Shown: positions 1 to 8,953 of the stretch, piece by piece
How positions within the stretch are numbered: position 1 is the stretch's first letter
Layout: every line of letters begins with the position of its first letter
Assembly (NCBI GenBank): GCA_023415835.1
Contig: JAEZJK010000068.1
Span: 1-52,989 of the forward strand
Origin: Bacillota bacterium
GTDB taxonomy: Bacteria > Bacillota > UBA4882 > UBA8346
Length of the DNA stretch: 52,989 nucleotides
Direction: 5' to 3'
The notes under the pieces: generated by a model
Told to the model about the DNA's origin: nothing
Seen by the model: only the letters and a program-made list of their open reading frames with translations
The model's database searches: none
Made by a program: the position numbers and the translations under genes

Positions 1-99
1 GATCAGTGGACTTGCCGGGTTCAATACTGGACTTCGATTGTTACACACTTTTCTATTTATTTTGAAGATAGGTTTAATAAATATTTACAGTAGAAATGA

Positions 100-249
100 A
101 GTTTACACAAAATTATTGACAGACCCATTGAATATCGCCAGGCTGCGGCGAAGATTATGGATGACCAAAGCGAATCGCTAGCATTTTTAAAATCACGGCA
201 GCTAGAGTTGGAGGAAGAATTGTTCCGGTTGAAAAAGAAGATATCTTAG
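100..249 (+). other. Short open frame at the left edge, possible gene remnant
   Basis: An open plus-strand frame runs from just after a stop at 97-99 to a TAG at 247-249. It could encode about 49 residues, with the first in-frame ATG at 157 (30 codons). The tail is charged and helical in character (LELEEELFRLKKKIS), as in the end of a coiled coil. There is no Shine-Dalgarno sequence before the ATG. Bases 1-99 are open in more than one frame, so the true frame cannot be settled here. It may be the 3' end of a gene that begins outside the window, or chance. I do not recognise a family. Confidence 0.2.
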
Positions 250-261
250 GCAACAAAATAA

Positions 262-290
262 AAAATCCCGCTCACGCGGGTTAATTTTTT
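262..290. terminator. Bidirectional intrinsic terminator after the tRNA genes
   Basis: A perfect 5-bp GC stem (CCCGC 267-271, GCGGG 276-280, loop TCAC) is flanked by A-rich sequence on the left and T-rich sequence on the right. It can therefore end transcription from either side. On the minus strand it closes the purA/tRNA-Lys/tRNA-Glu unit; on the plus strand it closes whatever enters from the left edge. Confidence 0.75.
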
Positions 291-291
291 T

Positions 292-367
292 TGGTAGTCC
301 CAAGGGGATTCGAACCCCTGTCACCGCCGTGAAAGGGCGGTGTCCTAGGCCTCTAGACGATGGGACC
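292..367 (-). tRNA. tRNA-Glu (anticodon UUC)
   Basis: The minus strand folds into a full cloverleaf of 76 nt with an encoded 3' CCA (292-294). The acceptor arm is GGTCCCA paired with TGGGACT-type sequence, the T-loop is GTTCGAATC, and the anticodon stem CCGCC/GGCGG encloses the loop CTTTCAC, giving anticodon TTC. It is the second tRNA downstream of purA and lies just before the terminator at 262-290. Confidence 0.96.
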
Positions 368-374
368 ATTATCA

Positions 375-470
375 AATTGTGAATTGTGCAGGGTGAAGTT
401 TGAAATAAAAACCAATTTGTGGTATTTTGCCTTATTATCATTTGAAGGTGATTCACACTTCAAACTTTAT
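375..470. repeat. Degenerate intergenic repeat, GTGAAGTTTGAA type, two copies
   Basis: The spacer between the two tRNA genes holds GTGAAGTTTGAA-like sequence at about 390-402 and an inverted relative at about 448-468 (minus strand AAGTTTGAAGTGTGAA). A related string, GAAGTGTGAAGTTTCACCC, occurs at about 6500-6518 downstream of ribH, and GGTGAAGTTTC at about 42288. These look like members of a small degenerate intergenic repeat family. It is not a coding feature. Confidence 0.35.
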
Positions 471-474
471 AAAA

Positions 475-550
475 TGGTGGGTCATCGGAGACTCGAACTC
501 CGGACACCCTGATTAAAAGTCAGGTGCTCTACCGCCTGAGCTAATGACCC
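475..550 (-). tRNA. tRNA-Lys (anticodon UUU)
   Basis: The minus strand gives a 76-nt cloverleaf with encoded CCA. The acceptor arm is GGGTCAT/ATGACCC, the D-arm contains AGCTCAGGCGGTAGAGC, the anticodon stem CTGA/TCAG has loop CTTTTAA (anticodon TTT), and the T-arm contains GTTCGAGTC. It lies between purA and tRNA-Glu on the same strand and may be cotranscribed with them. Confidence 0.97.
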
Positions 551-623
551 ATCTCAAACGTCACAAAAAATATAATACAATATTTTAAACCCGGTGTCAA
601 CCTTTTTTCTGATTAACCTGGAG

Positions 624-1913
<1,290 letters not shown>

Positions 1914-1939
1914 GGCTACCCCTCCTCATCTGCCCTTTT

Positions 1940-1968
1940 ATACTACCATAAAGTATGGTATAATACAA
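1940..1968 (-). promoter_or_regulatory. Candidate purA promoter
   Basis: On the minus strand TTGTAT (1968-1963) and TAGTAT (1945-1940) are separated by exactly 17 bp, upstream of purA. On the plus strand TATAAT (1959-1964) could be the -10 box of the divergent LysR gene, so the two promoters would overlap face to face. Confidence 0.5.
1944..1960. promoter_or_regulatory. Inverted repeat, candidate operator between purA and the LysR gene
   Basis: TACCATA-AAG-TATGGTA is a perfect 7-bp inverted repeat with a 3-bp centre. It lies in the spacer of the proposed purA promoter and overlaps the -10 of the divergent gene. It lacks the T-N11-A form typical of LysR sites, so the cognate regulator is unknown. 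Confidence 0.45.
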
Positions 1969-2015
1969 TTTAATCGTATTTATGTTTAGTATAAATATTT
2001 TTTATAGGTGATCCT

Positions 2016-2888
2016 ATGGAACTCAATCAATTGCGCACCTTTCTCACGGCTGCAACCGAACATAGCTTTTCAAAAGCAGCCGAAATACTCCATCTCACCC
2101 AACCGGCAGTTACCCAACAGATAAAAAACCTGGAAGCGGAAATGGGAGAAGTGCTGTTTGAACGTCTCGGCCGCACTTTGGTCCTGACCCCGGCCGGGGA
2201 AACATTGCTCACCTTTGCCCAACCCTTGTTAAACCTGGCCGATCACGCCCTGGAAACAGTCCGCCAATTTAGCAATCAAAGAGGCCGGCTAACCATCGGC
2301 GCCGGAACCACCAATACCATCTATAGATTGCCAAATCTCCTCCAACATTATCATCGCGGATATCCCCAGGTTGAGCTGAAGATCAGGAGCGGCGATTCCG
2401 AGTTGATCACTAGGTTAGTATATGAAAACGCCGTCGACTTGGGCCTGGTGACCACAGTCAACCCCCTGCCGCCGGTTATCCAGAGCACCCCTTTATTTAA
2501 AGACGGCATCTGGTTGGTTGCGCCTCCAAACTACCCCTCGCAAATAACCGCCGCCGACCTGGCCTCCGAATCGCTAATTCTTTACCGGGCCGGTTCCGGT
2601 TTCCGGCGTTATTTGGAAGACCAATTCCGCAACTATCAATTCAAACCGAAAGTAACCATGGAATTGGAAAGCATTGAAGCAATAATCCGCTTGGTTAAGA
2701 GTGGCTTGGGACTGGCTTTTCTTCCCGAGGTAGCGGTTAAGGAGGAGTTAACTAACGGATCCCTTAAAACCATCGGGGTAGAGGGGTGGATGGAGATGAC
2801 CCGCCAAACCTTTATTATCTTAAGGCATGATAAATATTTAACCTGGCCGGTTAAGGCTTTTTTAGAATTAGTAAATAAGTTAGTTTAA
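2016..2888 (+). CDS. LysR-family transcriptional regulator
   Basis: A 290-aa protein of standard LysR length. The N-terminal winged helix-turn-helix is clear (SFSKAAEILHLTQPAVTQQI, about residues 17-36, then FERLGR.. and LTPAGE). It is followed by a linker helix and the periplasmic-binding-protein-like effector domain (about 90-290). LysR proteins bind DNA as tetramers and respond to a small metabolite; the ligand cannot be read from the sequence, although the general look is of the CysL/CbbR branch. The gene is divergent from purA with a shared 100-bp promoter region, so autoregulation and possibly control of purA are plausible. The start ATG at 2016 has GGTGATCCT just upstream. Confidence 0.9.
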   Translation: MELNQLRTFLTAATEHSFSKAAEILHLTQPAVTQQIKNLEAEMGEVLFERLGRTLVLTPAGETLLTFAQPLLNLADHALETVRQFSNQRGRLTIGAGTTNTIYRLPNLLQHYHRGYPQVELKIRSGDSELITRLVYENAVDLGLVTTVNPLPPVIQSTPLFKDGIWLVAPPNYPSQITAADLASESLILYRAGSGFRRYLEDQFRNYQFKPKVTMELESIEAIIRLVKSGLGLAFLPEVAVKEELTNGSLKTIGVEGWMEMTRQTFIILRHDKYLTWPVKAFLELVNKLV

Positions 2889-2959
2889 ACCGCTATCGAA
2901 TACGGCTAAAAAATACTTTCCCCTAGACGTATAAATTAATCTTTGCCTTCACATAATAA

Positions 2960-3133
2960 TAGCGAGAAGCCGGTAGAATAGGGACAGCAATTCATGGCTC
3001 GCCATTGTGAGACTCAGGTTCATCGCTGGTGACTGCTTGTTCCCCGACCGGAACAAGTGAAAGGTTGGATGATCCTACCGGCTTCTTCAAAAATATTTCC
3101 TAAAAGCCCAGCCAGGAGAATGGCTGGGCTTTT
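2960..3133 (+). ncRNA. Candidate structured small RNA of unknown class
   Basis: The 249-bp gap between the LysR gene and the peptidase is not coding but is highly structured. AGAAGCCGGTAG (2965-2976) pairs perfectly with CTACCGGCTTCT (3075-3086) to form a 12-bp closing stem. Inside are a perfect 8-bp hairpin CTTGTTCC/GGAACAAG (3036-3043/3050-3057), an ATGGC-TC-GCCAT hairpin near 2993-3004, and further pairing potential. A terminator follows at 3102-3133, so a plus-strand transcript of roughly 170 nt would have its own end. The length and closing stem resemble 6S RNA, but I cannot match a 6S, SRP, tmRNA or riboswitch consensus. The class is open. Confidence 0.5.
3102..3133. terminator. Bidirectional intrinsic terminator
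   Basis: AAAAGCCCAGCCA (3102-3114) and TGGCTGGGCTTTT (3121-3133) form a perfect 13-bp hairpin with a 6-nt loop, ending in T4 on either strand. It serves the peptidase gene (minus strand, stop 5 bp away) and would end the candidate RNA on the plus strand. Confidence 0.85.
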
Positions 3134-3137
3134 AAAT

Positions 3138-4310
3138 TCACGGTAAATATGGTATCGGGTTGGCAGGCGCCCCTTTAATCCGAACCTCAAAATGCAGGTG
3201 GGGACCGGTTGATAAACCGGTGTTGCCGGAGAGGGCTATTTTTTGCCCTTTACTTACTTTTTCGCCGGCCTTGACCAGCAACCGCGAGTTATGCCCGTAA
3301 CAGGTTGAAATTCCATTGCCATGGTTGATCGCTACAAAATATCCATAACCGCCCCTCCAACCACTGACCAGGACTACCCCGCTGTCAGCGGCCAAAACCG
3401 GTGTGCCGCTTCGTACCGCGATGTCCAGGCCGCTATGGTATTTTTTCTTTTTTAGGACCGGGTGATACCTCCAGCCGAAATTAGAGGATATCCTGCCCCT
3501 GGCCGGCCACTGCATTGTGCCGGTGCCCAATGCCCCTTCCGGAGTGGATTGTTCTTGGTCTTTTCTGATGGCCTTTTCAATTTCTTTGGAGGTTTCCTCC
3601 AGTTCTTGGAGGGCTTTTTCCAGTTTGACCCGGTCTGATTGAATTTTAACCAATTCCTTTTTGGCCGAATTAACTTTGGAAGTAATTTTCTGTTGTTCCC
3701 TGGAGACTTGCTTTTTTAAATCAAGGGTTTTCCGGAATTCCGATTCGACTTGTTCCACTTTGGCTTCAACAGCTTCTTGTCTAGCCTCGATTTCCTGTTT
3801 AACTCGGCCTAATTCTTCAAGCAATCGGAGGTCGTTTTTGATCACATAATTTACGGTAGTAAATTTGGAAATCAAATCGCCAAAGTCGCCAGCGCTAAAT
3901 AAAATTTCCAGATATGATTGGGGTCCGCGTTTATACAGGGCCACCACTCTTTGATTAAAAAGGCCTTGCTTTGCTTCGCGTTCCGCTTCGAGTGCGTTTA
4001 TGCTTTTTTGAAGTTTCAGCAATTCTATTTTATTTAAATCATACTTCCGCTGCACGGTGGAAAGTTGGTTTTGAATCCGGCCATGACGGTTCTCCAGAGC
4101 CGCTAATTCCCGTTGTTGTTTAACCAAACTGCCCATAACCGATTTCTCTTTCCGTTTTTGCTGTTTAATTTCTTCCTTGGTACGATCAATTTGCTTTTCT
4201 AAGTTTTGGGGGCCGGCTGTTGCCGCAGGGCAAACCATCGGCGTCAGTATGATTGAATTGCCAAAAATAATTAATATTAAGCTCAATAATACCCGTCGGC
4301 GCAACAACAA
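3138..4310 (-). CDS. Secreted M23 peptidase with N-terminal coiled coil (EnvC-like)
   Basis: A 390-aa exported protein. An N-terminal signal sequence (RRR followed by a hydrophobic stretch, about residues 4-30) leads into a long coiled coil (about 35-260, rich in E, K and Q). The C-terminal LytM/peptidase M23 domain (about 275-390) begins at SSNFGWRYHPV. The zinc-site pattern is intact: HSGLDIA and the terminal HLHFE. The family cuts or helps cut cross-links in peptidoglycan; the coiled-coil architecture matches the EnvC/NlpD-type activators and Bacillota division or sporulation hydrolases. Because the catalytic ligands are kept, it may be an active endopeptidase. It is monocistronic, with the ABC exporter gene upstream on the same strand and a strong terminator right after its stop. 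Confidence 0.88.
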   Translation of the reverse strand: MLLRRRVLLSLILIIFGNSIILTPMVCPAATAGPQNLEKQIDRTKEEIKQQKRKEKSVMGSLVKQQRELAALENRHGRIQNQLSTVQRKYDLNKIELLKLQKSINALEAEREAKQGLFNQRVVALYKRGPQSYLEILFSAGDFGDLISKFTTVNYVIKNDLRLLEELGRVKQEIEARQEAVEAKVEQVESEFRKTLDLKKQVSREQQKITSKVNSAKKELVKIQSDRVKLEKALQELEETSKEIEKAIRKDQEQSTPEGALGTGTMQWPARGRISSNFGWRYHPVLKKKKYHSGLDIAVRSGTPVLAADSGVVLVSGWRGGYGYFVAINHGNGISTCYGHNSRLLVKAGEKVSKGQKIALSGNTGLSTGPHLHFEVRIKGAPANPIPYLP

Positions 4311-4387
4311 AAATCCCCCTTACGGGGGATCACTTCGCCATCTATTGAGCTCATCCTTTATACTTCAGCTAGGCATTTACTGCCAAT

Positions 4388-6436
4388 TTATTCTTTCCGG
4401 AACTGAGTATGGTATAATTTCGCATATAAACCGCCTTTGGCCAATAACTCTTGATGGTTCCCCATCTCAACTACTTGCCCTTGATCCATCACTACAATCC
4501 GATCAGCGCTCAAGATGGTTGAGAGCCGGTGCGCAATTACAAATGAGGTCCGATCCTTCATTAGCCGTTCTAAGGCCTCCTGAATCAAGGTTTCCGATTC
4601 GGTATCCAGCGCCGAAGTGGCTTCATCAAGGATCAGGATCCGCGGGTTACGCAAAATCGCCCTGGCAATCGCGATTCGTTGCCGCTGCCCTCCGGAGAGA
4701 GTGGCCCCTCGCGACCCTACCCTGGTTTGATAACCATCCGGCGCCTGCATGATGAAATTATGGGCATTGGCGGCTTTAGCGGCTTCGATGATCTCCTCCA
4801 TTGAAGCGTCATTTTTACCGTAGGCGATATTATCAGCGATTGTCCCCCTGAACAAAATAGTTTCCTGAGGGACAATTCCCAACTGTTTCCGGAAAGTACT
4901 CAATTTTAAAAGCCGTAAATCATGATCGTCGATCTTAATCGTACCGGAAACCGGATCATAAAACCTGGCAATCAAGTTGATCATGGTAGTCTTCCCGGCG
5001 CCGCTCGGTCCGACCAAGGCTACCAATTCTCCGGATTTGACTTTTAAGTCAACATCTTTCAACACCATTTCATCCGATTGGTAAGCAAAAGAGACCTTCT
5101 CAAACTGGACTTTTCCCTTGATCGAAGGCAGCTCAATCGGATTGGCGGCCTCACTGACCTCGGAACGCTCGTCAAGGAGTTCAAAGACACGATCCGCCGC
5201 CGCTAGCGCCTTGGGAACATGCCCGAAGATCGAACCTACCTTCCGGATGGGGTCGGCGATGGAACTCATTAAAAAGCTGAAGGTGAAGAACTCTCCGGGG
5301 CTTAAATGATGGTTAATGACTAGATATCCTCCATAGGCCACAAAAATAGCAATCGCAAATGAAGCCGTGAAGTTAATTAAGGGATGGAACACCTGCCCCA
5401 TTCTTAAGCCGCGCAAAGCTTTAGCGTAGTTCTCACGTGTCTCGCGTTGGAAACGTTTAATCTCATGCTCTTCCATCCCAAACGCCTTTACTACTTTAAT
5501 TCCTGATAAAGTTTCCTCTAAAACCCCGGTAATGCTGGCCGTACTGTTCATAATCTCCGCATTGGCCCAGCGCACCTTTTTACTTAAAATACTAATCGGC
5601 CAGGCTATTAAGGGGAACACCAGGAAAAACAAGAGCGTTAATTGCCAGTTTAAAATGCAGCCCCAGGTGAGCCCGATAACAATAATCATCGGTTCCAACA
5701 TGATATCCTGAATTCCCGAGGTAAAGAGATAATTTATGGAGTCAATATCGTTTAAGATCCGCGAAATCAGTTGGCCGGTTTGACCGGTTGCATTTTTTTC
5801 AAAATAGCTCAGGGAGAGGCTTTGGAGATTTTGATAAATGTCATTGCGAAGCCGCATAATAATTTTTTGGCCGGTCGATCCCAAAAGAAAACTCTGCCCG
5901 AACTTAAAGATTCCGATTAAAAAGAAGACCACGATTAAAACCAGGGGGATGATAAAAACAGTATAAGTATTGCCAAATAATACTAACTGGTTGCCCGGCC
6001 CCTTTTCTTCCGGGACAGAAACGTACACATCCACTGCGCCGAATTTCGGCCGGAGTTCCTGGCGTATTACATTGGTGAATTCCATTAAATCCTGGTTAAA
6101 GCCTTCCGGGGCTTTGGCATCCACAATCGCCACATTACCGTTAACCTTAGCCGGCTTGGCTTCTAAGCCCAGCCGGTTGAGTTCGGTTGTAATTTTCGCC
6201 CCCGCCGACGGCTCCCAAGCCTTGGGGGCGGTTAAGTTAAGCGATAAACTTTTTGTTTGCTGCCGATCCCAAGTAATGCTGATGGGGATCCCTTTTGTCC
6301 GATAAAAAATTGCATCGGTCAACCTTCCCATCAGCCAGGCCTGGGAAAGGTTCAGCACCGATAAAAATAACGAAATCAGGCAGACAACTATAAAACGGTT
6401 CTTATATGGATAAACATATTCTAAAATTCTTTTCAC
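4388..6436 (-). CDS. ABC exporter half-transporter (MsbA/LmrA type) with an inserted extracytoplasmic domain
   Basis: A 682-aa fused membrane and ATPase subunit that would act as a dimer. The membrane part has TM1 at about residues 13-36 and TM2 at about 157-178, then four more helices. The ATPase has Walker A GPSGAGKTT (about 476-484), signature LSGGQRQR (about 580), Walker B LILDEATSALD (about 601-611) and the H-loop VIAHRLS (about 635). Family members are near 570-600 aa; the excess is a hydrophilic insertion of about 110 residues between TM1 and TM2 (about 46-155), on the outer face. Its predicted pattern, strand-helix-strand-strand-helix-strand, suggests a ferredoxin-like fold. The substrate is unknown; lipid, drug or peptide export are all possible. 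The start at 6436 follows GATCCTCCA-complement (TGGAGGATC), a good ribosome-binding site. Confidence 0.9.
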   Translation of the reverse strand: MKRILEYVYPYKNRFIVVCLISLFLSVLNLSQAWLMGRLTDAIFYRTKGIPISITWDRQQTKSLSLNLTAPKAWEPSAGAKITTELNRLGLEAKPAKVNGNVAIVDAKAPEGFNQDLMEFTNVIRQELRPKFGAVDVYVSVPEEKGPGNQLVLFGNTYTVFIIPLVLIVVFFLIGIFKFGQSFLLGSTGQKIIMRLRNDIYQNLQSLSLSYFEKNATGQTGQLISRILNDIDSINYLFTSGIQDIMLEPMIIVIGLTWGCILNWQLTLLFFLVFPLIAWPISILSKKVRWANAEIMNSTASITGVLEETLSGIKVVKAFGMEEHEIKRFQRETRENYAKALRGLRMGQVFHPLINFTASFAIAIFVAYGGYLVINHHLSPGEFFTFSFLMSSIADPIRKVGSIFGHVPKALAAADRVFELLDERSEVSEAANPIELPSIKGKVQFEKVSFAYQSDEMVLKDVDLKVKSGELVALVGPSGAGKTTMINLIARFYDPVSGTIKIDDHDLRLLKLSTFRKQLGIVPQETILFRGTIADNIAYGKNDASMEEIIEAAKAANAHNFIMQAPDGYQTRVGSRGATLSGGQRQRIAIARAILRNPRILILDEATSALDTESETLIQEALERLMKDRTSFVIAHRLSTILSADRIVVMDQGQVVEMGNHQELLAKGGLYAKLYHTQFRKE

Positions 6437-6544
6437 TGGATCCTCCAGGAGTAGATAATAATAGCCTCAATGGACTAATTCTAACATAACGGTATGAATC
6501 ATGAAGTGTGAAGTTTCACCCGCAGGGCAATTTACCCTTTACCT

Positions 6545-7012
6545 TTACCCTTCAAGCTTCTTATTCAGGTCAGCCAATTCCAAAGCGGTCATAGCAGCAT
6601 CCCAACCCTTATTTCCGCTCTTGGTGCCGGCCCGCTCGATAGCTTGCTCAATGTTGTCGGTGGTAATCACTCCGAAAATTACCGGAACTCCGGTATCAAG
6701 GCCGACAGCGGCTACTCCCTTGGAGACCTCGGCTGCCACATAATCGAAATGCGGTGTTGACCCTCGGATTACCGCTCCCAAACAGATCACAGCGTTATAT
6801 TCCCCTGATTGAGCCAACTTTTTGGCGATCAAGGGAATCTCAAAAGCGCCCGGCGCCCAGACTGCCGTAATGTCCCCATCGGATACCCCATGTCGTTTCA
6901 AGGCGTCTTCGGCCCCTTCCAGCAAGCGCCCAGTGATAAAATGGTTAAAACGGCTGATGACAATGGCGAATTTTAAACCGATCCCGTTTAAATGGCCTTC
7001 AATTACTCTCAT
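6545..7012 (-). CDS. ribH: 6,7-dimethyl-8-ribityllumazine synthase
   Basis: A 155-aa lumazine synthase beta subunit, which condenses 5-amino-6-ribitylaminouracil with 3,4-dihydroxy-2-butanone 4-phosphate. Family motifs are present: IVISRFNHFI near residue 18, WAPGAFEIPL near 50, the flexible stretch GAVIRGSTPHFDYVA near 80-95, and GVITTDN near 113. The ATG overlaps the stop of ribBA by 4 bp (ATGA), so the two are translationally coupled. It is the last gene of the riboflavin operon. Its final codons lie in an imperfect AAGGGTAAAGG repeat that continues past the stop. Confidence 0.96.
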   Translation of the reverse strand: MRVIEGHLNGIGLKFAIVISRFNHFITGRLLEGAEDALKRHGVSDGDITAVWAPGAFEIPLIAKKLAQSGEYNAVICLGAVIRGSTPHFDYVAAEVSKGVAAVGLDTGVPVIFGVITTDNIEQAIERAGTKSGNKGWDAAMTALELADLNKKLEG

Positions 7013-8214
7013 TTTTGCTCCTCCTCCAATAAATGCCCCATCTTCTTTTGTTTGGTTTCCAAGTAAAATTGGTTGGACGGCCGCGGTTTAATCTGAATTG
7101 GGACCCGTTCGGCGATTTCCAAACCGTGACCGTTTAAACCCACTAGCTTACGGGGATTATTAGTTAATAACCTAATCTTCGCTAAACCCAGGTCCCGTAA
7201 TATTTGAACCCCAATCCCATACTCACGCAAATCAGCCTCAAATCCCAAACGTACATTGGCCTCGACTGTATCCAGCCCTTCATCCTGTAATTGGTAGGCC
7301 TTCATTTTATTCAACAAACCGATACCGCGCCCCTCTTGGCGCAGATAAAGGACAACTCCAGCCCCTTCGGCGGCGATCATCTCCATCGACTTCTCCAGCT
7401 GTTCGCCGCAGTCGCACCGGAAAGAGCCGAGGGCATCCCCGGTCAGGCATTCCGAATGCACCCTGACCAAAGGGGCTTTATCCTTCATTTTTTCCGGTTC
7501 CCCAAGGACCAACGCCAAATGTTCCTGATTGCAGTAAAGGGTGGAATATGCATAAAGTTTAAAGTCACCGTACTTATTGGGTATTTTGGTCTCAGCTTCG
7601 AGTTTCACTAATTTTTCTTGGTTGCAACGGTAAGAAATTAGATCGGCAACGCTGACCATTTTCAAGCCGTGCGCCGCGCCAAAAGCTTCCAAATCGGGAC
7701 GCCTGGCCATGGTGCCGTCCTCATTCATAATCTCGCAAATCAAACCCGCCGGAACCAAACCCGCCAACCGGGCTAGGTCGGCTGAGGCTTCGGTATGCCC
7801 GGCCCTGACCATGACCCCCCCATCCTTGGCAATTAACGGAAAGATATGTCCCGGCCTTAAGAAATCATCCCCTTTGATATCGGGATTGGCTAAAGCCCTG
7901 ATGGTAGCGGCCCTTTCCGAAGCGGAGATACCTGTAGTAACGCTTTTATGATCTACCGATACGGTAAATGCCGTTCTCATGTACTCGGTATTGTTATTGA
8001 CCATCAGCGGCAGCTCCAACTCTCTCGCCCGCTCCTTGGTAATCGCTACGCACAATAAGCCACGGGCGTTTTTGACGATAAAATTGACCGCTTCCGGTGT
8101 CGCCATTTCAGCGGCCATAATCAGGTCGCCCTCATTCTCCCGATCCTCATCGTCAACCACGATCACCATCTTCCCAGCGCGAATATCTTCAATCGCTTCT
8201 TTGACTGTATCCAT
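7009..8214 (-). CDS. ribBA: Bifunctional 3,4-dihydroxy-2-butanone-4-phosphate synthase / GTP cyclohydrolase II
   Basis: A 401-aa fusion supplying both precursors of riboflavin. Residues about 1-200 are the RibB domain (VVDDEDRENEGDL near residue 20, and GHTEASADL with the following stretch near 138-150). Residues about 205-401 are GTP cyclohydrolase II, with the zinc cysteines in CLTGDALGSFRCDCGEQL and the motif RQEGRGIGLLNKMKAYQLQD. Both halves keep their key residues. It overlaps ribH by 4 bp and is separated from ribE by 106 bp that contain a small palindromic repeat. The length is normal for the Bacillota fusion. Confidence 0.97.
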   Translation of the reverse strand: MDTVKEAIEDIRAGKMVIVVDDEDRENEGDLIMAAEMATPEAVNFIVKNARGLLCVAITKERARELELPLMVNNNTEYMRTAFTVSVDHKSVTTGISASERAATIRALANPDIKGDDFLRPGHIFPLIAKDGGVMVRAGHTEASADLARLAGLVPAGLICEIMNEDGTMARRPDLEAFGAAHGLKMVSVADLISYRCNQEKLVKLEAETKIPNKYGDFKLYAYSTLYCNQEHLALVLGEPEKMKDKAPLVRVHSECLTGDALGSFRCDCGEQLEKSMEMIAAEGAGVVLYLRQEGRGIGLLNKMKAYQLQDEGLDTVEANVRLGFEADLREYGIGVQILRDLGLAKIRLLTNNPRKLVGLNGHGLEIAERVPIQIKPRPSNQFYLETKQKKMGHLLEEEQK

Positions 8215-8293
8215 ATGGCATCTCTCCCAGATAAAAATGAATCATCTTTAAACTCAAAATATTATGCTCGTCCTCAGTCGCGTGCTCGTAATC

Positions 8294-8324
8294 GTAATCG
8301 AAAAACCGTACACGAACCGATTAC
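8294..8324. repeat. Small palindromic intergenic repeat (GTAATCG...CGATTAC), copy 1
   Basis: GTAATCG (8294-8300) and CGATTAC (8318-8324) form an inverted repeat within CGTGCTCGTAATCG-type sequence in the ribE-ribBA spacer. The right arm contains the ribE stop codon. A second element of the same type (CCGTAATCG/CGATTACGG) lies at 42363-42397. It may act as an RNA hairpin between cistrons. Confidence 0.5.
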
Positions 8325-8953
8325 TTAAAACCGTGCCTTTCCAGGAATTCTTCGGTAATACCTCCTGCCTTCCCCCCAACTAATTTAGCTAGCTGCCGGG
8401 CCATCATATCAACCTCGATATTGACCTGATCGCCGGTCTTTAAGTATTGAAGGTTGGTCTCCTTAACCGTATGGGGAATCAAAGAAACCATCATTACCGT
8501 ACCGGTAATCTCCTGGACAGTCAGGCTGATCCCGTTCACCGCCACCGAACCTTTATGGTTGATAAATCTAGTTAATCCCTGCGGGACGGAAATATAAAAG
8601 ATCACGGCATTAGCCTGTTTACCGATACTGTTAACCCGGCCGGTCCCGTCCACATGTCCGCTGACCAAGTGGCCCCCGAACCTATCCCCGGCAGCCAGCG
8701 CCGGTTCCAAATTAACCCAGGAGCCCGGCTTTAACCCTGATAAATTGGTGGCCCTCCAAGTCTCAGGCATCACGTCTGCGATAAACCAATTATCGCCCAG
8801 CCTCGCTGCGGTAAGGCAAACCCCGTTGACAGCGATACTGTCGCCCAGGCCTATTTCTTTTCTTAACAGGGTCTCAATTTTTAACACTGCGCTAGATGTG
8901 GTATTTCTCTGTTCCAAAACCTTACCGACATCCTTGATTAAACCGGTAAACAA
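8321..8953 (-). CDS. ribE: Riboflavin synthase alpha chain
   Basis: A 210-aa protein with the N-terminal MFTGLI motif and two homologous lumazine-binding repeats (about 1-95 and 97-190). Each has the IAVNGVCLT / VAVNGISLT signature, plus GGHLVSGHVDG. It dismutates two molecules of 6,7-dimethyl-8-ribityllumazine to riboflavin. It overlaps the end of ribD by 16 bp. In other naming systems it is ribC; I use the Bacillus name ribE. Confidence 0.96.
   Translation of the reverse strand: MFTGLIKDVGKVLEQRNTTSSAVLKIETLLRKEIGLGDSIAVNGVCLTAARLGDNWFIADVMPETWRATNLSGLKPGSWVNLEPALAAGDRFGGHLVSGHVDGTGRVNSIGKQANAVIFYISVPQGLTRFINHKGSVAVNGISLTVQEITGTVMMVSLIPHTVKETNLQYLKTGDQVNIEVDMMARQLAKLVGGKAGGITEEFLERHGFK

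Noticed and set aside
1..291. Left-edge sequence as part of a transposase
   Set aside because: More than one frame is open in the first 180 bases and no transposase motif is visible; it is too short to decide.
2960..3133. Calling the structured segment 6S RNA outright
   Set aside because: Length and closing stem fit, but I cannot match the central bubble sequences with confidence, so it is reported as unassigned.
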